Assembly: GCA_016190665.1 (NCBI GenBank)
Contig: JACPQD010000036.1
Coordinates: 1-64,000, forward strand
Direction: 5' to 3'
From: Chloroflexota bacterium
GTDB taxonomy: Bacteria; Chloroflexota; Dehalococcoidia; JACPQD01
Length of the DNA: 64,000 nt
This document shows positions 41,055 to 49,310 of this stretch, in pieces. The notes under the pieces are model-generated. The model saw only the letters and a list, made by a program, of their open reading frames with translations, ran no database searches and was not told where the DNA came from. Positions within the stretch are counted from its first letter, which is position 1. Each line of letters begins with the position of its first letter. Position numbers and translations under genes: made by a program.

Positions 41055-43915
41055 AAACGCATCATATCGTTCACAGCCGCAACCGCAAGCTTCGCGATCA
41101 GAGGGGCGGTCGAAGGGCCACGTACGTCAAAGCCGGCGGCCTGGCTACGCTGGTCTTTGTCCCCTTGGTTCTCGCCCTCGTCATGCTGATATTCGTCTCC
41201 ACCCTCGTCGGCGGAGGTTTGACGGCCTACGCCTACTTTTCCAAGGACCTGGCCCCTCCGGAGACCATGACCACACGCCAGGTATCCCGCAGCACCCTGA
41301 TCTTCGATCGCAACGGCACCCTCCTTTACGAAGTCTTCGACCCCAAGGGGGGCAAGCGAACCACGGTCCCGCTTTCGGAGATATCACCCTGGCTCATCAA
41401 GGCGACCATAGCCACCGAAGACGCCGATTTCTACCTCAACCCAGGCATCAACATTCGGGGAATCGTCCGAGCCGCGCTTAACTTGATCAAGGCGGACGCT
41501 CCGCTGCAGGGCGGCAGCTCCATCACCCAGCAACTGGCGAAGAACGTGCTCATCGCCGAAGAGGAGCGGACGCAGCGCAGCATGGCCCGCAAGATAAAAG
41601 AGGTGATCTACGCTTACGAGATGACGCGCCGCTATTCCAAGGACCAGATCCTGGAATGGTATCTGAACGAGAACAACTATGGTAACCTGAGCTACGGCAT
41701 CGAGGCAGCGGCGGAGAGCTATTTCGAGAAGCCCGCCAAGGACCTTACACTGGCAGAGTCCGCCTTGCTGGCCGGTCTGCCGCAAGCGCCCGCGTACTAT
41801 TCGCCCTCGGAGCACCCGGAACGGGCCAGGGCTCGTCAAGCCACTGTTCTCGACCTCATGGTCCGCCAGGGATACATCACCGAGAGGGAGGCGGACGAGG
41901 CAAAAAGGGAGGAGCTGCGCTTTGCCGCCCGAACCTTCGACATCGAGGCGCCCCACTTCGTCATGTACGTACGGGAGTTGCTGGAGAGGAAATACGGCGT
42001 CGACGCCGTCTATCGGGGCGGGCTCCGGGTGACCACTTCCCTGGATTTGGGCCTGCAGGAGGTCGCGCAGGACATCGTCAGCGAGCAAGTGAAGAAATTG
42101 GAGAAGAATAACGCCCACAACGCCGCACTGGTGGCCATAGTTCCCACGACCGGCGAGATAAAGGCTATGGTGGGCAGCGCCAACTATTGGAACGAGAAGA
42201 TCAGCGGTCAGATAAACATGGCGAACTCGCCACGGCAACCGGGCTCCTCCTTCAAGCCCTTCAGCTACGTGACCGCTTTCGCCAAGGGGTATACCCCGGC
42301 GACCATGCTCCTGGACGTGCGCACGTCCTTCCCCGACGGCATCAACCCACCTTACGTGCCGGAGAACGTGGACAGGAGGTTCGAGGGTCCTGTGTCCATA
42401 CGACACGCCTTGTCCACATCCAGAAACATCCCGGCGGTCAAGACCCTGGCCTTCGCTGGTCTACAAGAGGTTATCAATACCGCCCATCGCATGGGAATAA
42501 CTACCCTGACCCAGCTCAACCGGTATGGCCTCTCTTTGACCCTGGGCGGCGGCGAAGTGAAGCTGCTCGATATGGTATACGCCTACGGCGTCTTCGCCAA
42601 CGGAGGCAACATGGCTGGCGTGCCTGTGCCCGAGAAAGAGCAGAAGCCGAATATGCGCAAGCTCGACCCTGTGGCTATTCTCAAAATCGAAGATAGCCAG
42701 GGGCAGGTCCTGGAGGAATTCAAGGCTCCAATGGTGCAACCAGTGGTCTCATCTCAACTGTCCTATCTCATAACCGATATCCTCTCCGACAATGAAGCGC
42801 GGGCCGCTTTCTTTGGCGCTAACAATCCCCTCAGGCTGAAGGGCCGCCCGGCTGCCGCCAAGACCGGTACGACCAACGACTGGCGCGACAACTGGACGAT
42901 TGGCTATACGCCTCAGTTGGTGACGGGGGTGTGGGTGGGCAATGCCGATTTCTCCCAGATGTACGAGAGCTACGGCTCCACCGCCGCGGCGCCCATTTGG
43001 AGTCAGTTCATGGAGAAAGCGCTGGAAGGCCAGCCTGCTGAACCTTTCAAGGTTTCCTCGGGTATAGTCAAGGCCACCGTCTGCGCCATCTCGGGCCAGA
43101 AGCCCACGCCCCTGTGCGATAAGACCAAGACCGAGGTCTTCCTTGAGGGCACCGTGCCTCAGAAGCCCTGCGACGTCCACCAGGCCTTCAGGATCGACAG
43201 GACCACGGGAAAGCTCGCCACCAGCGCCACACCGCCGCAGAACGTCGAGGAGCAGGTGTTTCTGGTGTTGCCGCCGGAGGCTAGCGATTGGATGGAAGCC
43301 AATGGTATCCCGCGTCCCCCCACGGAGTACAGCCCGGTCACGACAGCCGCAGTGGCCATTACCTCTCCGCAGCCCGGCGCCATTGTTAGGGGGAATCTGA
43401 CTATAACCGGCTCGGCGCGGGTAGACAATTTCGCGCGTTTCACGCTGGAATACGGAGCAGGGCTGACCCCCAAGCAGTGGCTTTCCATCGGCGCCCCGAA
43501 GGAATCGGCTGTGGTCAATGGTACCTTGGGCAATCTCGATGCGAGCAGACTCAACGGCCTCTACGCCCTGCGGCTGACGGTAGTGGACAAAGGCCAGCAG
43601 AGCAAGCAGACCATGGTAGCCTTCACCGTCGATAACGTGCCGCCGTTGGTGAAGGTAAGCTATCCGCCAGCTAACGGCACGCTCACCATAAAGCCCAACG
43701 CTGGCCACATCGGCATCCAGGCAGAGGTCACCGACGAGTTCGGCGTGAGCCGGGTCGAATTCCTCATGGACGGCACATCCATCGGCTCTACCTCGGTTTC
43801 CCCTTACAACCGGCAGTGGCAGATGACTCGCGGCAGGCACACAATTCAGGCCATCTCCTGGGACAAGGCGGGCAACGAGGCCCGGAGCGAGCCCATAACC
43901 ATCACCGTGAACTAG
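41051..43915 (+). CDS. Penicillin-binding protein 1A (bifunctional transglycosylase/transpeptidase)
   Basis: A 954-residue class A PBP. A membrane anchor (residues ~32-62) is followed by the GT51 transglycosylase with EDADFYLNPGINIRG near 120 and QGGSSITQQLAKNVL near 155. The transpeptidase has PGSSFKPF (SxxK near 399), SRN near 457 and AKTGTTNDWRDN (KTGT near 604). The C-terminal ~200 residues hold two Ig/Big-like beta repeats (AVAITSPQPGAIVRGNLTITGSA, PLVKVSYPPANGTLTIK) that likely contact cell-wall material. It builds peptidoglycan, which is of note because some Dehalococcoidia lack a wall. ATG 41051 overlaps the preceding stop. Confidence 0.96.
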   Translation: MKTHHIVHSRNRKLRDQRGGRRATYVKAGGLATLVFVPLVLALVMLIFVSTLVGGGLTAYAYFSKDLAPPETMTTRQVSRSTLIFDRNGTLLYEVFDPKGGKRTTVPLSEISPWLIKATIATEDADFYLNPGINIRGIVRAALNLIKADAPLQGGSSITQQLAKNVLIAEEERTQRSMARKIKEVIYAYEMTRRYSKDQILEWYLNENNYGNLSYGIEAAAESYFEKPAKDLTLAESALLAGLPQAPAYYSPSEHPERARARQATVLDLMVRQGYITEREADEAKREELRFAARTFDIEAPHFVMYVRELLERKYGVDAVYRGGLRVTTSLDLGLQEVAQDIVSEQVKKLEKNNAHNAALVAIVPTTGEIKAMVGSANYWNEKISGQINMANSPRQPGSSFKPFSYVTAFAKGYTPATMLLDVRTSFPDGINPPYVPENVDRRFEGPVSIRHALSTSRNIPAVKTLAFAGLQEVINTAHRMGITTLTQLNRYGLSLTLGGGEVKLLDMVYAYGVFANGGNMAGVPVPEKEQKPNMRKLDPVAILKIEDSQGQVLEEFKAPMVQPVVSSQLSYLITDILSDNEARAAFFGANNPLRLKGRPAAAKTGTTNDWRDNWTIGYTPQLVTGVWVGNADFSQMYESYGSTAAAPIWSQFMEKALEGQPAEPFKVSSGIVKATVCAISGQKPTPLCDKTKTEVFLEGTVPQKPCDVHQAFRIDRTTGKLATSATPPQNVEEQVFLVLPPEASDWMEANGIPRPPTEYSPVTTAAVAITSPQPGAIVRGNLTITGSARVDNFARFTLEYGAGLTPKQWLSIGAPKESAVVNGTLGNLDASRLNGLYALRLTVVDKGQQSKQTMVAFTVDNVPPLVKVSYPPANGTLTIKPNAGHIGIQAEVTDEFGVSRVEFLMDGTSIGSTSVSPYNRQWQMTRGRHTIQAISWDKAGNEARSEPITITVN

Positions 43916-44080
43916 TAGCGTGTAACACCAATAAGTTCGGACAAGGGTATCTCAGCCGTAGGGTGGGTGGAGCCTGACGAAATCGCGGGACAATCCACTA
44001 TCACGTGCCGGGTTCTTTGTGATGGGTCACGCTGGGCTCCACCCACCGTACGCACAAATCGATGTTACGTTGTACTAGTA
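43916..44080 (-). mobile_element. MITE-like element, copy 2
   Basis: A 165-bp element that begins on the base after the PBP1A stop codon, oriented opposite to copy 1 at 20198. Ends TAGCGTGTAACACC and (reverse) TAGTACAACGTAACATC are imperfect inverted repeats. The interior carries GTAGGGTGGGTGGAGCC facing GGGCTCCACCCACCGTAC. No coding capacity. The remaining gap to 44244 shows no gene. Confidence 0.75.
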
Positions 44081-44244
44081 TCGCAAGCAGCCGAAGGTGC
44101 GGATTCCGTAGTCGGGGTCGTCCCTGGCCCCAACACCCCAGGCTGTCTGGGCAGGGGAACGAGCCGCTGCGCCACCGAAACCACGAGTGCTACATGGTAC
44201 CAGGCCGTCCTTAGACTTCCGACCAGAATAGGTGAGAAAGAAAA

Positions 44245-45402
44245 ATGACCACAACGACCAACAAATACCCTGTCCTCACGGACGAAGCCATAGCCGAGGC
44301 GCGCCAGATCATCGGCGTGCCGCTGCGGCGGCGTCACTGGAATACCGTGGCCACCCTCGATGCCATACGATACTTCACCGTGGCCATCGGGAGCCGGAAT
44401 CCCCTCTATTTCTCGGAGACTTACGGCCGGGGCACCTTCTACGGCTGCCTCATCGCCCATCCAACCTTTCTCTATTCCGTGGACGACACGGTCATCGCGC
44501 CGAGGCTGGCAGGCATACACTCCATCTATGCGGGCACGGAGTGGGAGTGGTTCCGCGCCGTGAAGATCGATGACACGATAGACTCCGTGGTCAAGGTGAC
44601 CGACATCATCGAGAAGAACGGCCAGTTTTGCGGGCGGATGGTCCTGCAGCTCGGTGAGGTGGCCTACCGCAACCAGTGGGACCAGCCCATCGCCGTGGCC
44701 AAGTCCGCGGTGATGCGGACGCCGCGAGACGCCGCCCGGGCCAGAGGCAAGTACGCCAATATCGCCAAGTACCGCTACTCTGCCGAGGAACTGAAGAGGA
44801 TCGGCGATTCCTACGACGCCGAGGTCGTCCGTGGCAGCCAGGTCCGTTACTGGGAGGACACCGGCGTGGGCGAGGAGATCACGCCGGTGGTCAAGGGAGC
44901 GCTGGAATCGGACGATATGCTCCAGTTCATCACCGGCGTCCTGGGGGTGAGGACCTTCGGGAACGCCATGCGCTATCAGCGCCGCCATCCCGCCGATATC
45001 TACCACGACCCCATACACGGCATGTGGGACACCTGGGAGGCCTCGCTGCTCAAGGACGGCGTGGCCCAGGAGTTCGGCTGGCCCGCCGCCCACGACACCG
45101 GCTACCAGCGGGTGGCTTGGGTCGAGCACGCCGTCACCAACTGGATGGGCGACCACGCGTTCCTGCACAACCTGAACGTGCGCGTCACCTGGCCCACCAT
45201 TTATGGAGACACCAACTGGGGCAAGGGCAAAGTCGTAAAGAAGTGGCAGACGGAGCGCCAGAGCTTCGTCGAGCTGGAGGTCTGGTGCGAGAACCAGCGC
45301 GGCGAGACCACGGCCAAGGGGACGGCGGTCGTCTCCCTGATGGACAGGCGGTTGAGTGGGCTGCCGCATATGTTCCTGGTGGACGAGACGTATAGGGGGT
45401 AG
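44245..45402 (+). CDS. MaoC/FAS1-like double-hotdog dehydratase-type protein, copy 3
   Basis: A 385-residue protein closely similar to the gene at 11653: KYPVLTDEAIAEARQIIGVPLRRRHWNTVATLDAIRYFTVAIGSRNPLYFSETYGRG, later VRYWEDTGVGEEITPVVKG and FGWPAAHDTGYQR. Here too the NPLH histidine is tyrosine. Unlike the first two copies it stands alone, without a tandem partner or CoA-transferase neighbour. Start ATG 44245 has GGTGAG upstream. Probably an acyl-CoA hydratase/dehydratase of the same pathway type. Confidence 0.85.
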   Translation: MTTTTNKYPVLTDEAIAEARQIIGVPLRRRHWNTVATLDAIRYFTVAIGSRNPLYFSETYGRGTFYGCLIAHPTFLYSVDDTVIAPRLAGIHSIYAGTEWEWFRAVKIDDTIDSVVKVTDIIEKNGQFCGRMVLQLGEVAYRNQWDQPIAVAKSAVMRTPRDAARARGKYANIAKYRYSAEELKRIGDSYDAEVVRGSQVRYWEDTGVGEEITPVVKGALESDDMLQFITGVLGVRTFGNAMRYQRRHPADIYHDPIHGMWDTWEASLLKDGVAQEFGWPAAHDTGYQRVAWVEHAVTNWMGDHAFLHNLNVRVTWPTIYGDTNWGKGKVVKKWQTERQSFVELEVWCENQRGETTAKGTAVVSLMDRRLSGLPHMFLVDETYRG

Positions 45403-45533
45403 GGGCATAGCTTGCTATGCCCAGGGGCCGGGGGTCAGGGGCTGGGATGCGCCCGCAACGGGGCAGCCCGGTTCGTCGAAATGAGGAGCGGCAAACGCGG
45501 TTTCAGGCGCGTAGGGGCATAGCTCGCTATGCC
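45402..45533. repeat. Two GGCATAGC-GCTATGCC hairpins and a G-run tract
   Basis: GGGGCATAGC-TT-GCTATGCCC (45402-45422) begins at the last base of the stop codon of the preceding gene, and GGCATAGC-TC-GCTATGCC is repeated at 45516-45533. Between them 45423-45447 has GGGG-CC-GGGGG-TCA-GGGG-CT-GGG, a quadruplex-type tract. Same families as at 5408 and 17821. Confidence 0.65.
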
Positions 45534-45551
45534 ATACGATGGAGGCCAATT

Positions 45552-46229
45552 ATGGCTGTGCGCGATCGAATTATCGCCTATCTGCGGCAGCATCCCGAAG
45601 GCATCGATGATGACGCTTTGGCGCTGGCGCTGGGCCTCAGCGCGCGCCAACGTTCAAACCAAGAGTGCCGCCGCATGGAACAACAAGGTCTTGTTCTCCG
45701 ACGACGGGTCGATGGCAAGATCAGGAACTTCCTGTCAGGAACCCAGCCGCAAACCAGGGCCGACGCGCCGTCTCATCGGACGACGGCTCACGCCAACGCA
45801 CAGGCGGGTGCAGCCGGCCGTCCTTGGCACTGGGAGGGAAACGTACAGGCAACCGTAGTCAGCTACCTTGCAGCAAGAGGTTGTCGGATTACTCGAGTAG
45901 CCGATACGGCGTCCAGAGAGCGCGGAAAGGATATTGTCGCGAGCGTGCCGTCTGGGCAAGAGCTGTGGGTGAGCGTCAAAGGATACCCCACCGGTACGGA
46001 AAAGACCAACGCGCATACCATGGCCCGGCATCTCTTCGCAGGCGCGCTCTACGACCTGATAGCGTGGAGAGCGGACGCACCCACTGTGGCGCTGGCCATC
46101 GCCTTGCCCGACTTCAGCACGTATAGGAATCTGGCGCAGCGAATCGCTTGGCTTCTGCCGACGGTCAATGCCGCACTGATATGGGTCGCTGAGGACGGAA
46201 GCGTTCAAGAGGAGGGATCGAGCCAGTAG
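45552..46229 (+). CDS. Winged-helix / PD-(D/E)xK nuclease-like protein
   Basis: A 225-residue protein. Residues 1-60 (VRDRIIAYLRQHPEGIDDDALALALGLSARQRSNQECRRMEQQGLVLRR) look like a winged helix. After an Ala/Gln linker, residues ~100-150 contain WEGNVQATVVSYLAARGCRITRVADTASRERGKDIVAS and ELWVSVKGYP. The E..., GxD and (E)xVxVKG arrangement fits a PD-(D/E)xK nuclease fold of the restriction type. The predicted fusion suggests a sequence-guided nuclease or regulator, but no methylase is adjacent. ATG 45552 has GGAGG upstream. Confidence 0.6.
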   Translation: MAVRDRIIAYLRQHPEGIDDDALALALGLSARQRSNQECRRMEQQGLVLRRRVDGKIRNFLSGTQPQTRADAPSHRTTAHANAQAGAAGRPWHWEGNVQATVVSYLAARGCRITRVADTASRERGKDIVASVPSGQELWVSVKGYPTGTEKTNAHTMARHLFAGALYDLIAWRADAPTVALAIALPDFSTYRNLAQRIAWLLPTVNAALIWVAEDGSVQEEGSSQ

Positions 46230-46362
46230 CGCTCCAGTTCATGTCGTTCGAGTCATCTGAGGGGCGGCCGCTGTGGCCGTCCTTCCTTCTTGTAGGAACG
46301 CGTGGAGGCCTGCTTCTCAATCTGAAGGAGGCCCCACGCCTCTCGCGGGTCCAGTTTTGAGT

Positions 46363-46414
46363 GCGCAGGCTTGCCTGCGCTTTGGAGAGCGGCGGCTTGC
46401 CGCCGCACTCCAAA
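46363..46414. repeat. Tandem hairpins GCGCAGGC/GCCTGCGC and GCGGCGGC/GCCGCCGC
   Basis: Two perfect 8-bp TT-loop hairpins (46363-46380, 46389-46406) lie next to each other. The second sits inside an outer TTTGGAG/CTCCAAA pair (46381-46387 with 46408-46414). They are part of a 770-bp gene-free stretch (46230-47002). That stretch also holds related AGCTTTGAAGGACATC copies near 46514 and 46789 and GTCGGACC units at 46818-46865. I see no credible coding region there. Confidence 0.6.
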
Positions 46415-47002
46415 CCCGTTGCTCCCTTCTCTAAGCCGTGCTGACCGCTTTCAACGACATCGAAGCTCTCGTGTCCTGCCATGTAGATGGCAGCACCGGC
46501 TGCCTACCGAAGCTTTGAAGGACATCGAGGCTAGAAACATGGAAGAACAGAGGCCCCTTTTCCTGTCTTTCCGAGCTGGAGATCGACGAGGCTGGAATTC
46601 AGCAACAGCGCCTGCGGCGAGGAATCTATCCTTCTGGCCGAACGTGAGATTCTTCGCTGCGAACGCGTTTCCCAGACTCATCGTGATCGGTGGCCAGCTC
46701 AGAATGACACTTCAGAGGCCTTTTCAATGGTGGCAGTTTGATGTCCTTTCATGTATCCGGCAGCGCCTCGCGGCCTAAGGGAGCTTTGAAAGACATCCGT
46801 GTCTCGCAGGAGCCACCGTCGGACCTGTCAAACTGGTCGGACCCGTCAGACGCGTCAGACCGTTCCCCCCTTGCCCCATCGCGCCCCAACCCGTAACAAA
46901 TCTGCCACGTTCTTCTCCCTCCGCTTAACGACTTCTTCACCTTCCGTGCGCTAGTATGTCACCAAAGCCCGAAAGAGACGAACGAAGGTCAAGGAGGGCG
47001 CA

Positions 47003-47461
47003 ATGGCATTATCCATATCCAGCACTGCTTTTCAACACAACAGCGCCATCCCGGTCAAATACACATGCGATGGAGAGGACATATCGCCGCCGCTGGAGAT
47101 CGGCGAGCCGCCGGAGGGCGCCGGGTCCCTGGCGCTCATCGTTGATGACCCTGATGCCCCTGGGGGAGTCTTCACCCACTGGGTCATCTTCAACATCCTA
47201 CCCGGCACGCGCAAGCTAGAGGAGGCGATAACGACTCAACCTCGGCTTGCCAATAGCGCCCTGCAGGGCACAAACGATTTCGGCAATACCGGCTACGGTG
47301 GGCCCTGCCCGCCCTCCGGCCGCCACCGCTACCGGTTCACCCTCTATGCCCTGAGCCAGACAGTCGACCTGAAGGCGGGCGCCTCGAAGGAGCGGCTCCT
47401 GGCCGCCATGCAGGGGCGCATCCTGGCTCAGGCTCAGCTTATGGGGACGTACCGGCGGTAG
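47003..47461 (+). CDS. YbhB/YbcL family phosphatidylethanolamine-binding-like protein
   Basis: A 152-residue PEBP-fold protein: PVKYTCDGEDISPPLEIGEPPEGAGSLALIVDDPDAPGGVFTHWVIFNILP (ligand-site motif DPDAPxxxxxHW, near 52-65) and GPCPPSGRHRYRFTLYAL near 100-117. Length and motifs are standard for the bacterial Raf-kinase-inhibitor-like family, whose function in bacteria is not settled. AAGGAGG-type site upstream of ATG 47003. Stands alone between repeats. Confidence 0.92.
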   Translation: MALSISSTAFQHNSAIPVKYTCDGEDISPPLEIGEPPEGAGSLALIVDDPDAPGGVFTHWVIFNILPGTRKLEEAITTQPRLANSALQGTNDFGNTGYGGPCPPSGRHRYRFTLYALSQTVDLKAGASKERLLAAMQGRILAQAQLMGTYRR

Positions 47462-47478
47462 CGAGGAGCACAAGGCGC

Positions 47479-47513
47479 AAGACCTCCGAGGTCTTCGAGA
47501 CCTCGGAGGTCTT
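47479..47513. terminator. Perfect 15-bp hairpin between converging genes
   Basis: AAGACCTCCGAGGTC / GACCTCGGAGGTCTT with a 5-nt loop, between the converging PEBP gene and the decarboxylase subunit gene. It could end transcription from both sides, but has only a short CTT tail on either strand. Confidence 0.6.
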
Positions 47514-47549
47514 CATCATACCCCACTTGAGTGGTGATCGCTCAGAGCG

Positions 47550-48155
47550 CTAGCGCCTGGCCGCGAGATAGGCCTGCACGTTCGCGACGCCGCTCTTGCC
47601 GTAGGACTGGGAACACTTTGGCAGGGACATCCGCTCTGCGTAATAGGGCGTCCCTGCCCGGCTCGGTTCGGAAGGGCTCACCCTCAAATCAACGAAAATC
47701 GGGCCCTGTTCGTTCTTGATCTGAAGTATGGCCGCGTCCAATTCCTGGGTGGATCGGACGTCGTGGACGTGTTCCCAGCCCGTATCCTTTGCCAGTCCCA
47801 GGAAGTCCACTCTCTCCGCGGCCGGCAGGGACAGATGCCCGATGAGCCCCCACTCCCGATTGTCCATGAGGAAGTAGACCAGATTGTGGGGCAGAACCTC
47901 GGTTATGTCAACGAGAGAGCTCAAATACATAAGGGTAGAGCCATCGCCGTTGATGGCCCAGACGCGCACATCGGGGCGGGCCAGGGCGATGCCCAGGGCC
48001 ACCCCGGGGACGCCGCCCATGGGCGCTGTGAAGATCAGGTCGGCGTCGCTCTTCGAATAGACGGGCCACACCAGATTGCCGGTCATGGTGGTGACGACTA
48101 CCTCGTCAGTGCGGTGCTCAGCGAGACGGCGCAGCGCTTCCTCCAACTCCATCAT
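47550..48155 (-). CDS. Sulfopyruvate/phosphonopyruvate decarboxylase-type beta subunit (TPP-binding)
   Basis: A 201-residue TPP enzyme C-terminal-type subunit. Visible are GVPGVALGIALARPDVRVWAINGDGSTLMYLSSLVDITEV with the GDGS...N magnesium/TPP motif (residues ~70-105) and NLVYFLMDNREWG. Together with the 180-residue subunit encoded just upstream it corresponds to a split decarboxylase such as ComDE (sulfopyruvate) or phosphonopyruvate decarboxylase. No other coenzyme M or phosphonate gene is here, so the substrate is open. The start ATG 48155 lies directly after the alpha stop (TAAG-ATG). Confidence 0.85.
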   Translation of the reverse strand: MMELEEALRRLAEHRTDEVVVTTMTGNLVWPVYSKSDADLIFTAPMGGVPGVALGIALARPDVRVWAINGDGSTLMYLSSLVDITEVLPHNLVYFLMDNREWGLIGHLSLPAAERVDFLGLAKDTGWEHVHDVRSTQELDAAILQIKNEQGPIFVDLRVSPSEPSRAGTPYYAERMSLPKCSQSYGKSGVANVQAYLAARR

Positions 48156-48156
48156 C

Positions 48157-48699
48157 TTATCCCTCCATCCTGTCCACGAGGATGGCCACCGCCTGCTTTG
48201 TATCCGCCGCCTTCTTGAAGGCCCAGGAGACCAGCTTGGCGCCCTCGGGGCCTTGCAGCGTGGCATGGGGGATGCGCAGGGTATCCAGGAGCGGCTCGGT
48301 CATGACGCCCTGCCAGGCGACGTGGGTCCCGGCGCTGCCGCGAAGCGACACCGAATGGGCGAGAGCGTCGTCGGCGCTCTGATTGGGCTTGACCCGGCCC
48401 ACCCAGCCCAGGAGCAGCACCATGGGGATCTCCATATCAATGGGCAGCGCTCTGATGGCCTCGATGGCCTGGAAGAAGCCGGAGTTCTCCATGGCCACGA
48501 CGCTCTTCGCGCCTCCGATGGAAAGGCCGGCGGCAACCGCCACGGCCTCGGCCTCGTGGCAGACCTTGATCATCCGGATATCAGGGTCCTTGTCGACGAG
48601 CTGCCACAAGGGCCGCAGCAGGGAGTCCGGCACCGTGACGTAGAACTTCACGCCATTCTTCTTGAGCTCATCCATGATGAGCTGGGCCGTAGTGCTCAT
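48157..48699 (-). CDS. Sulfopyruvate/phosphonopyruvate decarboxylase-type alpha subunit (PYR domain)
   Basis: A 180-residue TPP enzyme PYR-domain subunit: QLIMDELKKNGVKFYVTVPDSLLRPL, then the conserved glutamate in CHEAEAVAVAAGLSIGGAKSVVAMENSG near residues 48-75. It forms the first gene of a two-gene operon with the beta subunit. AGGAGG precedes ATG 48699. Neighbouring genes do not reveal the pathway. Confidence 0.85.
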   Translation of the reverse strand: MSTTAQLIMDELKKNGVKFYVTVPDSLLRPLWQLVDKDPDIRMIKVCHEAEAVAVAAGLSIGGAKSVVAMENSGFFQAIEAIRALPIDMEIPMVLLLGWVGRVKPNQSADDALAHSVSLRGSAGTHVAWQGVMTEPLLDTLRIPHATLQGPEGAKLVSWAFKKAADTKQAVAILVDRMEG

Positions 48700-48736
48700 G
48701 ATAATGCCTCCTTGGTTCGCCAGCCAAACATCGTGG

Positions 48737-48949
48737 CTAGGCTAGCATTAGACGCTGGCCCTTTGGTTCCGGCACCGGATCCCCAAACTCCAGAGCCGTG
48801 TCAATCCACAGTTGCATGGCGTCTTTGACGTTTTGCAGGGCTGCTTCCTGGGTCTGTCCGTGCGCCATACATCCGGGGAGTTCGGGAACGTCGGCGACAA
48901 AGGCCTGATCTTCGTTGCTCCAGTAAATGATCACCTCATACTTCTGCAT
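48737..48949 (-). CDS. hicB: HicB family antitoxin
   Basis: A 70-residue HicB-type antitoxin: MQKYEVIIYWSNEDQAFVADVPELPGCMAHGQTQEAALQNVKDAMQLWIDTALEFGDPVPEP, the usual RNase-H-like fold. HicB neutralises the HicA mRNA interferase. No extra C-terminal DNA-binding domain is visible. Its ATG overlaps the stop of the upstream hicA remnant by one base (TAATG), as in intact operons. HicA here is frameshifted, so HicB is probably an orphan. Confidence 0.9.
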   Translation of the reverse strand: MQKYEVIIYWSNEDQAFVADVPELPGCMAHGQTQEAALQNVKDAMQLWIDTALEFGDPVPEPKGQRLMLA

Positions 48950-49202
48950 TATGCATCCTCGCCCAGGTGGTACTTCACAATGACGGCACGCACCTGTCGC
49001 ACCTGGTAGGCTTTGGGATGACCATCATCCCGCTGTAAGTTGATCTTCTCGGCAATTCCCCGTTTCCTGAAGGGTGATGGCTTCCGCGGGTACGTTCTTC
49101 AAATCCCAGTTGCCGAAGCACTTGGCAGAGTTCATCGAACCGCAAATCTGCATCCGATCTGGCTCGCAGGATTCGCGCCAGAATTTGATCATATCGACTC
49201 AT
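48949..49202 (-). pseudogene. hicA: Frameshifted HicA family toxin
   Basis: The first frame reads FDELCQVLRQLGFEERTRGSHH from about residue 23, then leaves the family. After a one-base shift at about 49069-49075 the other frame gives FRKRGIAEKINLQRDDGHPKAYQVRQVRAVIVKYHL up to TAA 48951-48949, exactly the second half of HicA. The catalytic histidine (GSHH) lies just before the break. The toxin should be inactive unless the ribosome slips. A sequencing error in the CCC/GGG run cannot be excluded. Confidence 0.75.
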
Positions 49203-49310
49203 AGCTTTACCGCCACATCATGCGCGGCTGCCCAACTTGGTGGAGAGCAGTCTGCCCGTCTCGGCAAGGACGCTTAATCCCCTTCGGTCTTTGCGAAAGG
49301 GGAAGCCTCC

